The notes: generated from the letters alone by a model not told the origin. Positions 10,074 through 20,213 are shown, numbered from the stretch's first letter. The stretch is DNA of 64,000 bases from Pseudomonas grandcourensis (GCF_039909015.1 NZ_CP150919.1:5866501-5930500); one strand, 5' to 3'. Translations and numbers: made by a program.

Positions 10074-10946
10074 ATGCCCTTGAATGAAATCCTGACTCAC
10101 TCTGCGCTGGCCTTTGTCCTTCTTGCAGGCATCACCGGCCTGCTGGTCGGCAGTTTCCTCAATGTCGTGATCTGGCGCCTGCCGAAAATGCTCGAACGCG
10201 ACTGGCGCGAGCAGGCCCATGACATTCTCGGGCTGCCTGGCGAAACGCCGCTGCCGACCTACAACCTGTTGCTGCCCCACTCCCAGTGCCCGCACTGCGG
10301 TCACCGAATCCGCGCCTGGGAAAACATCCCGCTGCTCAGTTATGTGTTTTTGCGCGGCCGCTGTTCAGCCTGCGCGGCAGCGATCAGCCCGCGCTATCCG
10401 TTGACCGAACTGGCCTGCGGCCTGTTGTCGGCGTTTGTTGCCTGGCACTTCGGCTTCGGTTGGCCGGCCGGCCTGATGCTGATCCTGAGCTGGGGTCTGC
10501 TGGCGATGAGCCTCATCGACGCCGAACATCAGATATTGCCGGACATACTGGTGCTGCCATTGATCTGGCTGGGGTTGATCGTCAACAGTTTCGGCCTGTT
10601 CGTGTCGTTGCACGAGGCGCTTTGGGGAGCGATCGCCGGCTACGGCCTGCTGTGGTCGGTGTTCTGGCTGTTCAAGCTGATCACGGGCAAGGACGGCATG
10701 GGCTACGGTGATTTCAAGCTGCTGGCGATGCTGGGCGCCTGGGGTGGCTGGCAGATTTTGCCGCTGACTATCCTGCTGTCCTCGCTGGTGGGTGCCATTA
10801 TCGGGCTGGTGCTACTGCGCTGGCGCAATGCAAAAACCTCGACGCCGATCCCTTTCGGTCCCTATCTGGCCATTGCCGGCTGGATTGCATTGCTCTGGGG
10901 TGGTCAAATAACCGACCTCTATTGGCAGTTTGTCGGTTTGAAATGA
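10074..10946 (+). CDS. pilD: Prepilin peptidase / N-methyltransferase
   Basis: A 290-residue inner-membrane aspartyl protease that cleaves prepilin and type II pseudopilin leaders and methylates the new N-terminus. The cytoplasmic loop has the two zinc-binding cysteine pairs, CPHCGH (about residue 71) and CSAC (about 97). The two catalytic aspartate motifs are [12 protein letters not shown] (about 145-156) and GMGYGDFK (about 208-215). About eight membrane segments are visible. ATG 10074 starts one base after the pilC stop, and the stop overlaps coaE (ATGA). It would serve pilA, the minor pilins at 29.8-33.4 kb and any type II secretion system, which may explain why it stays intact. Confidence 0.95.
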   Translation: MPLNEILTHSALAFVLLAGITGLLVGSFLNVVIWRLPKMLERDWREQAHDILGLPGETPLPTYNLLLPHSQCPHCGHRIRAWENIPLLSYVFLRGRCSACAAAISPRYPLTELACGLLSAFVAWHFGFGWPAGLMLILSWGLLAMSLIDAEHQILPDILVLPLIWLGLIVNSFGLFVSLHEALWGAIAGYGLLWSVFWLFKLITGKDGMGYGDFKLLAMLGAWGGWQILPLTILLSSLVGAIIGLVLLRWRNAKTSTPIPFGPYLAIAGWIALLWGGQITDLYWQFVGLK

Positions 10947-11566
10947 ATAGCCCTGTGGAAAAACCCTGGATTCTCGGCCTGACCGGCGGCATTGGCAGCG
11001 GCAAAAGTGCGGCCGCCCAACACTTCATCGACCTGGGCGTGCATGTGGTCGACGCCGATCATGCCGCTCGCTGGGTAGTGGAACCCGGCCGCCCGGCACT
11101 GGCAAAAATCGCCGGGCACTTCGGCGCCGGCGTGTTGCAGGCCGACGGGCAACTGGACCGCGCCGCGCTGCGCAAATTGATCTTCGAGGTGCCTGAAGAG
11201 CGCCGCTGGCTGGAGGCCCTCCTGCACCCGCTGATCGGCGAGGAGATCGCTCACCACCTGGCGCTGGCAAAATCGCCTTATGCGATTCTGGTTTCGCCGC
11301 TGCTGATCGAGTCCGGGCAATACGCCATGACCCAACGGGTGCTAGTGATCGATGCCCCCGAACAATTGCAGATCGAACGCACCCTGCAACGTGACCAGAC
11401 CAGCGAACAGCAGGTCCAGGCGATCCTCAAGGCCCAGTCCAGCCGTCAGGATCGCGTGAGCCATGCCGACGACGTCGTGGTCAATGACCGCGACCTTGCC
11501 TGGCTGCACAGCGAGGTCGAACGCCTGCATCACTTTTATCTTTCTTTGCGTGGAGGCCAGTCATGA
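10943..11566 (+). CDS. coaE: Dephospho-CoA kinase
   Basis: A 207-residue P-loop kinase that phosphorylates dephospho-CoA, the last step of coenzyme A synthesis. The Walker A motif [11 protein letters not shown] is at about residues 12-22, followed by VVDADHAAR (about 37-45), SPLLIES and a lid-type RDQTSEQQ segment. The ATG at 10943 overlaps the pilD stop (ATGA), and its own stop overlaps yacG in the same way, so pilC-pilD-coaE-yacG form one coupled operon. This order is standard in pseudomonads. Confidence 0.95.
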   Translation: MNSPVEKPWILGLTGGIGSGKSAAAQHFIDLGVHVVDADHAARWVVEPGRPALAKIAGHFGAGVLQADGQLDRAALRKLIFEVPEERRWLEALLHPLIGEEIAHHLALAKSPYAILVSPLLIESGQYAMTQRVLVIDAPEQLQIERTLQRDQTSEQQVQAILKAQSSRQDRVSHADDVVVNDRDLAWLHSEVERLHHFYLSLRGGQS

Positions 11567-11763
11567 GCCAACCAACAACCGTCGAATGCCCAACCTGTGG
11601 CGCCCCCGTGGAATGGACCGCCGAGAGCAAATTCCGGCCATTCTGCTCCGACCGCTGCAAACTGATCGACCTGGGCGCCTGGGCTTCCGAAGAACACAAG
11701 ATTCCAGTGGCTCCCGATGCCGAGGACGAGATGTTCAGCGGCGACTTCGACCCGCGCCACTGA
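11563..11763 (+). CDS. yacG: DNA gyrase inhibitor YacG
   Basis: A 66-residue zinc-binding protein; E. coli YacG binds GyrB and blocks DNA binding by gyrase. Four cysteines form the zinc site: C9 and C12 (CPTC), C28 and C32 (CSDRC). The family-typical [14 protein letters not shown] follows, and the C-terminal tail is acidic. Its ATG overlaps the coaE stop. Length and motif match the family. Confidence 0.93.
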   Translation: MSQPTTVECPTCGAPVEWTAESKFRPFCSDRCKLIDLGAWASEEHKIPVAPDAEDEMFSGDFDPRH

Positions 11764-11798
11764 TCCATAGAGAGGGCGATTCCAGGTTTTGATGTGGA

Positions 11799-12488
11799 TC
11801 AGGACTTGGGATCGTCGTCCTTCCAGGGAGCCGAGAGGTAGCGTGTGCGGTTGAACGTCTCAAGCCACTCCGGACAAAACACGACCAGCGCACTGACGAT
11901 CATGCCGTTGATAAACGCTTCGGGGAAAATGATCAGCCACAGGTAACCGACAAAATCCTCAAGCCAATACGGCATCTCGAAACGCTCGTCGAACCACAGC
12001 AACCACAGCCCCAGCAGCAGGCACAGCAACGCCGACAGCGCGGCGGCAAAGAAACCGGACACGAAGATATACACAAAGGGATTTCGCGGCTGAGCACGCT
12101 CCACCAGAATGGCGCAGCACTCGGTGACCAGTACCGGCAGCGCAATCAACAGCGCGCCATTGACCCCGACCGCCGCCAGGTCCTGTCGGCCGAGCAGCAC
12201 CAGCCCCGTTTGCGCCACCAACCCGCCAACCAGCGCCAGCGGCCAGTCCAGCAGTAGCGTCACCGCTGTCATGCCGATGAAGTGGTAAGACACGCCGGTA
12301 TCAAAGTCGCGCCGCACCAGCCACAACAGAAACAACGCAAACACCGTTCCAAACAGCAGATGCTGACGTCGACTGTCGGTGAACAGTTCAACCCACGGCG
12401 TGCGACAGATCGCCCAGAACAACACCGGCACATAGATCAGCCAGCCGACCGCAAGGCTTTGCGATGACAGCAACTCTGCACCGATCAT
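11799..12488 (-). CDS. ECF-type transporter permease-like membrane protein
   Basis: A 229-residue hydrophobic protein with six or seven membrane segments (for example about residues 10-25, 45-60, 70-110 and 140-165). It resembles the CbiM-like 'energy-coupling factor ABC transporter permease' proteins of proteobacteria. The substrate is unknown. No ATPase or EcfT partner gene is nearby. An in-frame TTG lies upstream (12518), but ATG 12488 gives MIGAELLSSQSL, and a GGGAGG lies about 11 bases upstream. It converges with yacG and is followed by no clear terminator. Confidence 0.6.
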   Translation of the reverse strand: MIGAELLSSQSLAVGWLIYVPVLFWAICRTPWVELFTDSRRQHLLFGTVFALFLLWLVRRDFDTGVSYHFIGMTAVTLLLDWPLALVGGLVAQTGLVLLGRQDLAAVGVNGALLIALPVLVTECCAILVERAQPRNPFVYIFVSGFFAAALSALLCLLLGLWLLWFDERFEMPYWLEDFVGYLWLIIFPEAFINGMIVSALVVFCPEWLETFNRTRYLSAPWKDDDPKS

Positions 12489-12559
12489 GGCTACGCGCGC
12501 CTCCCAGGCGAAGAACAACAGGCACCCAGTCTACACCGCCGCTCACCGGCCCTTCGACT

Positions 12560-13492
12560 TCAGGCCCAATGCCGCGGATCGTTCATCACCGCGTCATGTT
12601 CGGCGAACAGCTTCGGTAGCTCAGACTTGAGAAAGTCCACCCAGGTGCGGACCTTGGCATCGAGAAAGCGTCGCGAAGGATACAGCGCATAAACATTGCG
12701 TTCGCGCAGGCGCCATGCCGGTAACACGCGCAGCAAAGTGCCGTCGCTCAAGGGCCGCGTCGCGGTGTAGAACGGCAGCAGGCTGATGCCCATGCCCGCC
12801 TCCGAAGCCTTGACCATCGACTCGGCAACATTGCACTGAAAGGTCTTGGCCGGGCTGACGGAGTGCTCGCCGTGCTCGTCCTGGAACAGCCATTGATCGC
12901 TGTACAGCGGGTCGAGCATGCGCAGGCATTGATGATCGTTCAGCGCCAACGGCTGCTGCGGCACACCCCGGCGTTGCAAGTAAGCCGGGGAAGCACAAGG
13001 CACGCTGTAGATCTGCCCAATGGCTTGCGCAACCATTTGCGAGTCGGCCAGTTCGGGCGCTATCGAAATCACCACATCGTGGCCCTCCTCCAGCGGGTCG
13101 GGATTGCGCTGCGACAAGGTCAGCTCGAACACCACATCGGGATAAAGCTCGCTGTAGCGGGCGATCAACGGCGTGAGCAGCACACCCAGGCCGTTCATGC
13201 TGTGCACCCGCAGGCGTCCGGCCGGATTGATATGAGCGCCACGGGCCTCGGCCGTCGCCTCATCCATGGCTTCGACGATTTGCCGGCTGCGCAGCAGGAA
13301 GCGCTCGCCGGCATCGGTCAGGCTCAAGCGCCGCGTGGTGCGTTGCAGCAGTCGCGCCTGTACATGTTCCTCCAGATCCGCCACCAATCGGGATACCTGC
13401 GCGGTCGACAGATCCAGCGCATCGGCAGCCCCGGTGAAACTGGCGCAGTCCACCACGCGGATGAACACGCGCAAGTTGTTAAGCACATCCAT
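12560..13492 (-). CDS. LysR-type transcriptional regulator
   Basis: A 310-residue LysR regulator. The N-terminal winged helix-turn-helix (about residues 1-60) shows the typical FIRVVDCASFTGAADAL and LSTAQVSRLVADLE, then a linker helix. The effector-binding domain (about 90-300) has the family RLRVHSMNGLG start. Length is usual. It resembles the large group of CrgA/DmlR-like regulators rather than BenM/CatM. It is divergent from the DUF2790 gene and separated from the benKEF operon by that gene, so a role in benzoate transport is possible but not shown. The effector is unknown. Confidence 0.88.
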   Translation of the reverse strand: MDVLNNLRVFIRVVDCASFTGAADALDLSTAQVSRLVADLEEHVQARLLQRTTRRLSLTDAGERFLLRSRQIVEAMDEATAEARGAHINPAGRLRVHSMNGLGVLLTPLIARYSELYPDVVFELTLSQRNPDPLEEGHDVVISIAPELADSQMVAQAIGQIYSVPCASPAYLQRRGVPQQPLALNDHQCLRMLDPLYSDQWLFQDEHGEHSVSPAKTFQCNVAESMVKASEAGMGISLLPFYTATRPLSDGTLLRVLPAWRLRERNVYALYPSRRFLDAKVRTWVDFLKSELPKLFAEHDAVMNDPRHWA

Positions 13493-13613
13493 AAGCCTCC
13501 TTCGAGCGGTGATTGTTACGTTTCATGTAAGGCTGCATCCGCCGTTCGCCCCTTTATCCGTCGGTGGCAACGACTAAAATTCAGACATCGAAACCGACAC
13601 GGAGCACGCCAAC

Positions 13614-13856
13614 ATGAAAACGTTGATCAGCCTGTTGCTGACCGTCATCGCCACCTCGGCCATGGCCGCCGACAACGAGCCCCTCGCGGTCCTGTACAAC
13701 CCGGCGCAGCCGCTGGACATCGCCAAGGTGGTTTCTGTGTCCGACACCGCGACCGCGTGCGGGGTGGTACCGGCGACCATGGAGTATGTCGATCATCAGG
13801 GCCAGACCCACCGCGTGACCTACGACGTCATGGGTGATTGCACCAGCAACCTGTGA
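13614..13856 (+). CDS. DUF2790 domain-containing small exported protein
   Basis: An 80-residue protein with a signal peptide (about residues 1-19, ending TSAMA) and a small mature domain. Two cysteines (ATACGVV and MGDCTSN) and YVDHQGQTHRVTYDVMG are typical of DUF2790, a Pseudomonas-specific periplasmic family of unknown function. Copper or stress links reported for some members cannot be read from this sequence. It lies between a divergent LysR gene and the convergent benF; its stop is 9 bases from the benF stop. Confidence 0.8.
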   Translation: MKTLISLLLTVIATSAMAADNEPLAVLYNPAQPLDIAKVVSVSDTATACGVVPATMEYVDHQGQTHRVTYDVMGDCTSNL

Positions 13857-13865
13857 TCACCGGGC

Positions 13866-15134
13866 TCACAGCAAGGTCCACGTGTAGCTGAGGATCAAGC
13901 GGTTCTCGTCGATATCACTGCGGTAGTTGGAGCGCGCCATCGCGTTGCGCACACGAATGCCCAAACCTTTGAGGCTGCCGCTCTGCAACACATAGCCGAT
14001 ATCCAGGTCACGCTCGCGATCCTTGCCTTCATAACCCTTGCCGGTATCGACATTGTTGCCGCTGATGTAGCGCACGGTACTGGTCAGCCCCGGTACGCCG
14101 AGCGCCGCGAAGTCGTAGTCGTAACGCGTCTGCCAGGAACGCTCATCGGTGAAGGCGAACTCGTAGGTCGGCACTTCGTTGCCCAGTGGTGAGATGTTGG
14201 CGAACACCCGTGGGAACGCGCTGTCGCCGAACATGCCCTGATAGCCGACGTAAAACGTATGGCCGCCACGCTTGGCCGACAGCAACGAGAAGAACGCCTG
14301 GTTGTCGATGTTGCCCAGCAGTTTTTTGCCGTCCTCGCGCGAATCGTAGTAACCGAGGTTGGCGCCGAGGACCCAGTCGCCCACCGGTTCACTGTGCTTT
14401 AAGCCCAGAAAACGCTGGTTGTAGATATCTTCCAGTTGCCCGTACCAGGCGCTGACCGAACTGCGCTTGTCGTTGAAGACATAATCGGCGCCGGCAAAAT
14501 TGAAACCGTCACTGCTGACCTGACGCTGCGGCACGTGTCCCAGCATCGCTTGCATCTTTTCGTCGCCAGCCTCGTTGCGCAGGCTGGTCGAACTCAAGTG
14601 ACCACCTTGCAGCGTCAGGCCATTGATCTCGTTGGAGGTGATGCTTGCGCCCTGATAACTCGGTGGCAGCAGGCGAATATCGCTGAATGCCAACACCGGC
14701 AGATTGGGTTGCAACTCACCGACTTTCAGCTCGGTTTTGGAGTAGCGCATCTTCAACGCGCCTTCCAGGCGGCTGTAGTCGTCTGCCGCGCGGCCGTCGC
14801 CCTGCACCGGCAGCAAACCGGTATTGGTCCGGTCCGGGGCGCTGTCAAGCTTGAGGCCGAGCAAGCCGATGACGTCCACCCCAAAACCGACGGTGCCCGG
14901 GGTGTATCCGGACTTCACGTTGAGGATGAAACCCTGGGCCCACTCTTCAGCCTTCGATTGCTGGTTGGCGCCGACGATGTCGGAATAGTCGCGGCTGAAG
15001 TAGTAATTGCGCGCCTGCAACGTCGCGGTGGTGTCTTCGATAAAGCCTTTTTCAGCAGCCATCGCGCCGGTGGAGAAACTCGAGACGACAGCCAGGGACA
15101 ACGCCGAACCGGTTGTTGGGAGAATCTGTTTCAT
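13866..15134 (-). CDS. benF: OprD-family benzoate-type porin
   Basis: A 422-residue outer-membrane porin of the OprD/OccD-OccK family, which takes up carboxylate substrates. A signal peptide (about residues 1-27, ending TGAMAAE) is followed by the OprD-like N-terminus ([20 protein letters not shown]) and a C-terminal aromatic beta-signal (LSYTWTLL). Length matches the family (about 390-420). Position at the end of a benK-benE-benF operon, 16 bases after benE, supports BenF (benzoate uptake) over other OprD members. Substrate specificity is inferred from context. Confidence 0.82.
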   Translation of the reverse strand: MKQILPTTGSALSLAVVSSFSTGAMAAEKGFIEDTTATLQARNYYFSRDYSDIVGANQQSKAEEWAQGFILNVKSGYTPGTVGFGVDVIGLLGLKLDSAPDRTNTGLLPVQGDGRAADDYSRLEGALKMRYSKTELKVGELQPNLPVLAFSDIRLLPPSYQGASITSNEINGLTLQGGHLSSTSLRNEAGDEKMQAMLGHVPQRQVSSDGFNFAGADYVFNDKRSSVSAWYGQLEDIYNQRFLGLKHSEPVGDWVLGANLGYYDSREDGKKLLGNIDNQAFFSLLSAKRGGHTFYVGYQGMFGDSAFPRVFANISPLGNEVPTYEFAFTDERSWQTRYDYDFAALGVPGLTSTVRYISGNNVDTGKGYEGKDRERDLDIGYVLQSGSLKGLGIRVRNAMARSNYRSDIDENRLILSYTWTLL

Positions 15135-15150
15135 CGTTTTTCTCTTATTG

Positions 15151-16371
15151 TTATTGATCGACTGGTTGAAGGACTTCAGTTGCAGTGGATTTGCGAGGGA
15201 GAACGGGACGACGGGCGCTCAACAGCACATGGGTGACCATGCCGAAAATCAGCCCCCAGAACGCCGCGGACAAACCGAACAACGACATGCCCGAAGCCGT
15301 GACCAGAAAGGTCACCAGCGCGGCTTCACGATCGCTCGGCACCGCCATCGCGCCCGTCAACGCGCCGGCAATAGCGGCGAACAGGGCCAGCCCGGCCAGC
15401 GCCGCGATCAACTCTTTGGGGAATGCTGAAAACAGCGAGACCAGCGTGGCGCCGAAGATCCCCAGCAGCAGGTAGCACAGGCCGCCGACCACCCCGGCCA
15501 CATAGCGTTTGCGAGGATCTTCGTGGGCTTCGCGACCGGTGCAGATCGCCGCGGTGATCGCCGCCAGATTCAGTCCATGGCAACCAAACGGCGCCAGCAG
15601 TGCCGTGCCCAGCGCGCTACTGGCGATGATCGGGCTCGCCGGCGTTGGATATCCACTGGCGCGCAGCACCGCCATGCCAGGCACGAACTGACCGGTCAGC
15701 GCCACCATCACCAGCGGCAAGGCGATGTTCAGTATCGCGCCCAGGCTGAACTCGGGCGTGATCCACACCGGCGTGGCCAGGCCGATCACCAGCGCTTCAC
15801 GATGCAAATCACCGGTGAACGCGGCAATCGAACAGCCCACCAGCAGCACCATCATCACTGCATAACGCGGCATCACCCGCTTGCAGATCAGGTAGCAGGC
15901 AAACATCGCCAGGACCAACACTGGCTTGTGCTGCATCGACACGAACAAGCCGGTGCCGAAACTGAACAGGATCCCCGCCAGCATCGCCGCCGCAATGGCG
16001 GCGGGCAGCTTGCTGATGATCCGGTCGAAAGCCCCCGAGAGGCCGACCACGAAAATGATCAGGCTGCTGACCAGATAAGCCCCCACCGCCTCTGCCATGG
16101 AGATGTCCGGTAATAGCGTCACCAGCAACGCCGAGCCCGGCGCCGACCAGGCGATGATCACCGGAACGCGGTAGCGCAGGCTCAAACCGATACCGAGCAC
16201 GGCGCTGCCAATGGAGATCGCCCAGATCCAGGACGACAACACTTCCCGCGAAAGATGCGCCGCTTCTGCCGCCTGAAAGATGATCACCAACGGGCCGGCG
16301 TAGGAAATCACCGTGGCGATGAATCCAGCCACGGCGGCTGACAACGAGAAGTCCTGGAAAAACGCTTTCAT
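15151..16371 (-). CDS. benE: Benzoate/H+ symporter
   Basis: A 406-residue BenE-family inner-membrane protein with about 12 hydrophobic segments. BenE transporters move benzoate with protons and belong to the APC/NCS2-like fold. Recognisable stretches are [40 protein letters not shown] and the conserved [18 protein letters not shown] (about residue 262). It starts 3 bases after the benK stop and precedes benF by 16 bases, so the three form a tight operon. Confidence 0.92.
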   Translation of the reverse strand: MKAFFQDFSLSAAVAGFIATVISYAGPLVIIFQAAEAAHLSREVLSSWIWAISIGSAVLGIGLSLRYRVPVIIAWSAPGSALLVTLLPDISMAEAVGAYLVSSLIIFVVGLSGAFDRIISKLPAAIAAAMLAGILFSFGTGLFVSMQHKPVLVLAMFACYLICKRVMPRYAVMMVLLVGCSIAAFTGDLHREALVIGLATPVWITPEFSLGAILNIALPLVMVALTGQFVPGMAVLRASGYPTPASPIIASSALGTALLAPFGCHGLNLAAITAAICTGREAHEDPRKRYVAGVVGGLCYLLLGIFGATLVSLFSAFPKELIAALAGLALFAAIAGALTGAMAVPSDREAALVTFLVTASGMSLFGLSAAFWGLIFGMVTHVLLSARRPVLPRKSTATEVLQPVDQ

Positions 16372-16374
16372 GAT

Positions 16375-17718
16375 TCAGGCACCGGTCGCTGACAACGCTG
16401 GGTTGACGCCAGCAGCGCTGCGTCGGCTGCTGATGGCGAACACGGTCATGGCCAGGGCCGCTACCGCACCGGGCAAGGCAAACGCCATGAAGTTCAGTTG
16501 CAGGGGCAAGCTGATCCCGAGCAAGGCACCACCCAGCAGCGGACCGACGATCGCCCCGTTGCGCCCGATACCCGAGGCCCAGCCCAGGCCGGTAGAGCGA
16601 ATGGTCATGGAATAAAACTGCGCGGCGCAGGCGTACAACAAAATCTGCGAGCCAATGGTAGTGGCACCCGCAATGGCGATCAGCAGGTACAACACCGGCA
16701 TCGGGCTGTTGAAGCCCAACAGGGTGATCGACACCGCCGCCAAGGCGAAAAACACCGCCAGCACCCGCGGCAGATTGAGTTTGTCGCCCAGCACCCCGCC
16801 ACCGACCGCGCCGAAGATCGCCCCGAAGTTCAACACCAGCAGGAACGACAGGCTCGAACCCAGGCTGTAACCGGCGTTGGCCATCAGTTTCGGCAACCAG
16901 GAACTCAGCGCGTACACCATCAACAGGCAGCAGAAAAACGCCAGCCACAGCATCAGCGTGCGCAGCGCACGGCCTTCACGGAACAGCTGCAACACCGGGG
17001 TGCCCGTGCCTTTCACTTCAGCCATGTGCAATTGATCGGACGTTTGCGCGACGTAGGCAGGATCAATCCGCTGAAGAATGTTGCGAGCCTCTTCATTGCG
17101 CCCCTGACGCAACATGAAGCCCACCGATTCGGGCAGGAAATACATGATCAGCGGCAACAACAGCAACGGCAGGACCGCCACGTAAAACACCGACTGCCAG
17201 CCGAAACTCGGGATCAGCACAATGCCCAGTCCGGCGGACAGCATGCCGCCCACCGAGTAACCGCTGAACATGATCGCGACCAGCGTGCTGCGGATTTTTT
17301 TCGGCGCGTACTCGTTCATCAGTGCCACGACGTTAGGCATCACGCCGCCAATGCCGAGACCGGCAATGAAACGACACAGTCCGAACTCGGTGGGGTTTCG
17401 GGCGAAACCATTGAGCACGGTGAAACCACTGAAGAGCATCACGCAGATCGTGATGGTTTTTTTGCGGCCGATCCTGTCCGACAGCGGTCCGAAGAACAGC
17501 GCGCCGAACATCATGCCGAACAGTGCATAACTGCCCAGTGCACCGGCTTGCAGAGGACTGAGCCCCCACTCTTTCATCAGCATCGGCAAGACCACGCCGT
17601 AGATCACCAGATCGTAACCGTCGAAGATGATGATCAGGGCACACCAGAACAGCACCACCCAGTGAAAGCGGTTGAAGCGAGCGTTGTCGATAACCTCATG
17701 TACGTCGATCTTGCGCAT
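16375..17718 (-). CDS. benK: MFS aromatic acid (benzoate) transporter
   Basis: A 447-residue major facilitator of the aromatic acid:H+ symporter family (BenK/PcaK). The N-terminus (IDVHEVIDNARFNRFHW) and DGYDLVIYGVVLP in the first membrane segment are hallmarks; its aspartates matter for transport in PcaK. The loop 2-3 motif is FFGPLSDRIGRKK (about residues 79-91). Twelve membrane segments are expected. BenK and BenE make redundant benzoate importers. It is the first gene of benK-benE-benF. The benABCD and catBCA genes that normally precede or accompany these transporters are not in the window. Confidence 0.88.
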   Translation of the reverse strand: MRKIDVHEVIDNARFNRFHWVVLFWCALIIIFDGYDLVIYGVVLPMLMKEWGLSPLQAGALGSYALFGMMFGALFFGPLSDRIGRKKTITICVMLFSGFTVLNGFARNPTEFGLCRFIAGLGIGGVMPNVVALMNEYAPKKIRSTLVAIMFSGYSVGGMLSAGLGIVLIPSFGWQSVFYVAVLPLLLLPLIMYFLPESVGFMLRQGRNEEARNILQRIDPAYVAQTSDQLHMAEVKGTGTPVLQLFREGRALRTLMLWLAFFCCLLMVYALSSWLPKLMANAGYSLGSSLSFLLVLNFGAIFGAVGGGVLGDKLNLPRVLAVFFALAAVSITLLGFNSPMPVLYLLIAIAGATTIGSQILLYACAAQFYSMTIRSTGLGWASGIGRNGAIVGPLLGGALLGISLPLQLNFMAFALPGAVAALAMTVFAISSRRSAAGVNPALSATGA

Positions 17719-17937
17719 GGCATATATCTCTTGTTGTTGTTTTTTTAGAGCGGCGGTAACACGGCTTACGTCCGTACAGCCGAGGGTAGAGGCGCCCGAT
17801 ACGTGGCAATAGCCAGTGAGCGCAGATCACTATCCGTTTTGTGCAGGGCCCTGGAACGGGCATGGGAACGGAAGGCTGTGAGCCTCTCCGACAAATTGTC
17901 TTCTTTGCGATCACATTTGAACGCTAAGCTTGGGCCT

Positions 17938-18564
17938 ATGGATGACTCAGATTATTTACGCCTGCTGACCATCGCGGCCGAGCAAGCCAACGCGTTTCTG
18001 TCCAATGCCCGCAAATGGGAGCGTGAGCGTTGGGTTTGCCAGCGCCTGCTGCAAGGCTTGAACATTCCCTATCGCGCCGATGAGTTCGCCCCTGCCGGGG
18101 AGCCGCCGGATGTGTTGTTTCGTGATGCCAGTTTCGAGGTGTTCTTCGTGCTCGACGAGGGCCGGCGCCTCAACGATGAATGGCGCGACGAACTGCAACG
18201 CCGACGCAGCGCGTTTTCCCTGAGCCAACTGGTGCGCCGCGAGGCCAAGCCACGACGCATCCCCGCCAACGAGTTCTTGCTGCGATTGGCGCCGACCTTG
18301 CGCAAAAAAGCGCACAACTACAAAGAGCGCGGCATGGACTTGGGCGAGCTGGACATCATTGCCTTCGCCAGCCTCAAACGCGAAGTGCTGGACCTCAACA
18401 GCCATTTCCCGCCGCCGACCGAATACCTGCGCCAGGGCTGGCGTTCGCTGTCATTGGTTGGGCCGACATTCGCCCGCGTGCTGTTCGCTCACCCGGATGC
18501 GCCGGACTTCTTGCGCAGCAACCTGGGGCGCAGCATTGTGTTCGACGTCGGGATCAGCCTGTGA
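17938..18564 (+). CDS. DUF1780 domain-containing protein
   Basis: A 208-residue cytoplasmic protein of the DUF1780 family, confined mostly to pseudomonads and of unknown function. A structural link to the PD-(D/E)XK nuclease fold has been suggested for the family; I cannot confirm the active-site set here, though PPDVLFRDASFEVFFVLDEG (about residues 53-72) would fit a D...E-x-x core in which the usual lysine is not obvious. I chose ATG 17938 (MDDSDYLRLLTIAAEQ), the conserved start, over an in-frame one at 17803. The gene is alone, between benK (divergent) and a DUF3094 gene. Confidence 0.78.
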   Translation: MDDSDYLRLLTIAAEQANAFLSNARKWERERWVCQRLLQGLNIPYRADEFAPAGEPPDVLFRDASFEVFFVLDEGRRLNDEWRDELQRRRSAFSLSQLVRREAKPRRIPANEFLLRLAPTLRKKAHNYKERGMDLGELDIIAFASLKREVLDLNSHFPPPTEYLRQGWRSLSLVGPTFARVLFAHPDAPDFLRSNLGRSIVFDVGISL

Positions 18565-18668
18565 GCCTCGAGCCTTTCCCCGGTCAGCAGCTAAGCTCCG
18601 TTCACAGCTGAATAATTTCCCTGTAGCTTCTACACATTCAGCAACGTCTACTCCTGACGAGGCCCGAT

Positions 18669-18842
18669 ATGACCAGCCGCCTGAACCCCGACGACCAAAA
18701 GCATGTCGAAGAGTACCTGCAGTTGTCCCAGCACCAAGTCGAGCGCCGGCCTTTCCGGCCGTGGATGCTCCTTGTACTGGTATTGGCAGTGACCATTGGT
18801 CTGGGCCTGTTGAGCCGACTTATCAGTTACCTGACGCTATGA
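18669..18842 (+). CDS. DUF3094 small membrane protein
   Basis: A 57-residue protein beginning MTSRLNPDDQKHVEEYL. It has a charged N-terminal half and one transmembrane helix (about residues 32-55, WMLLVLVLAVTIGLGLLSRL). This matches DUF3094, a short Pseudomonas family of unknown role. It lies 60 bases upstream of the NADH dehydrogenase gene in the same direction and may share its transcript. Confidence 0.8.
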   Translation: MTSRLNPDDQKHVEEYLQLSQHQVERRPFRPWMLLVLVLAVTIGLGLLSRLISYLTL

Positions 18843-18902
18843 GCTGCCTTGCGCTCGCTTGGGTAACCGTACCGATTTCTTTTAGCCTTGCGAGTTATCC
18901 TT

Positions 18903-20201
18903 ATGTCCCATCGTATTGTCATTGTCGGCGGCGGCGCCGGCGGTCTGGAGTTGGCTACCCGTCTGGGTAAGACTCTGGGCAAGCGCGGCACAGCCAGTGT
19001 GATGCTGGTCGACGCGAACCTGACCCACATCTGGAAACCGTTGTTGCACGAAGTGGCAGCCGGATCCCTGAACTCTTCCGAAGACGAACTCAACTATGTT
19101 GCCCAGGCGAAATGGAACCACTTCGAGTTCCAGCTGGGGCGCATGAGCGGGCTCGATCGCGCGAAGAAAAAAATCCAGTTGGCCGCCACCTATGACGAAG
19201 CCGGTGTGGAGCTGGTGCCGGCCCGTGAAGTGCCTTACGACTCGCTGGTAATCTCCGTCGGCAGCACCACCAACGATTTCGGCACCCAGGGTGCGGCGCA
19301 ACACTGCCTGTTCCTCGACACCCGCAAACAGGCCGAGCGATTCCACCAGCAACTGCTCAATCACTATTTGCGCGCTCACGCCGGTCAGACCGACACGATC
19401 GAGCAAATCAGCGTGGCCATTGTCGGCGCCGGTGCCACCGGGGTCGAACTGGCCGCCGAACTGCACAACGCCGCCCACGAATTGGCAGCCTATGGCCTGG
19501 ACCGGATCAAACCGGAAAACATGCACATCACCCTGATCGAAGCCGGACCACGGGTGCTGCCTGCCCTGCCGGAGCGGATTGGCGGGCCTGTGCATAAAAC
19601 CCTGGAGAAACTCGGGGTCAACGTCATGACCAATGCTGCGGTCAGCGAAGTGACGGCCGAAAGCCTGATCACCGCCGACGGCCAAGTGATCAACGCAAGC
19701 CTGAAGGTCTGGGCCGCGGGGATTCGCGCACCGGGTTTCCTCAAGGACATCGACGGCCTGGAAACCAACCGCATCAATCAGCTGCAAGTGCTGCCGACCC
19801 TGCAAACCACCCGTGACGAGAACATCTTCGCCTTCGGTGACTGCGCCGCCTGCCCGCAACCGGGCAGCGACCGCAATGTGCCGCCACGTGCCCAGGCCGC
19901 TCACCAACAGGCTTCGTTGCTGGCCAAATCGTTGAAACTGCGCATCGAAGGCAAGGCACTGCCGGAGTACAAGTACACCGACTACGGCTCGCTGATCTCA
20001 CTGTCGCGTTTTTCGGCTGTGGGCAACCTGATGGGCAACCTCACCGGCAGCGTGATGCTCGAAGGCTGGCTGGCGCGGATGTTCTACGTGTCGCTGTACC
20101 GCATGCACCAGATGGCGCTGTACGGGCCGTTCCGCACGGCGATGCTGATGCTGGGCAGCAAGATCGGGCGTGGCACCGAGCCACGCCTGAAACTGCACTA
20201 A
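18903..20201 (+). CDS. ndh: Type II NADH dehydrogenase
   Basis: A 432-residue FAD-dependent, non-proton-pumping NADH:quinone oxidoreductase on the inner face of the membrane. The FAD-binding GGGAGGLELA is at residues 8-17, the NAD-binding VGAGATGVELAAEL at about 173-186, and the FAD-contacting FAFGDCAA at about 309. The C-terminal region (about 375-415) has amphipathic hydrophobic stretches typical of NDH-2 membrane attachment. ATG 18903 starts directly before SHRIVIVGGG; an in-frame upstream ATG at 18888 adds five unlikely residues. It follows the DUF3094 gene. Confidence 0.92.
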   Translation: MSHRIVIVGGGAGGLELATRLGKTLGKRGTASVMLVDANLTHIWKPLLHEVAAGSLNSSEDELNYVAQAKWNHFEFQLGRMSGLDRAKKKIQLAATYDEAGVELVPAREVPYDSLVISVGSTTNDFGTQGAAQHCLFLDTRKQAERFHQQLLNHYLRAHAGQTDTIEQISVAIVGAGATGVELAAELHNAAHELAAYGLDRIKPENMHITLIEAGPRVLPALPERIGGPVHKTLEKLGVNVMTNAAVSEVTAESLITADGQVINASLKVWAAGIRAPGFLKDIDGLETNRINQLQVLPTLQTTRDENIFAFGDCAACPQPGSDRNVPPRAQAAHQQASLLAKSLKLRIEGKALPEYKYTDYGSLISLSRFSAVGNLMGNLTGSVMLEGWLARMFYVSLYRMHQMALYGPFRTAMLMLGSKIGRGTEPRLKLH

Positions 20202-20213
20202 CACCTCAACCAC

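Noticed and set aside
16498..17748. 416-codon glutamine/histidine-rich frame antisense to benK
   Set aside because: The Q/H/R-rich composition is typical of the complement of membrane-protein genes.
17719..17937. BenM/CatM operator (ATAC-N7-GTAT) upstream of benK
   Set aside because: I found only a weak half-site near GATACGTGG and no convincing dyad.
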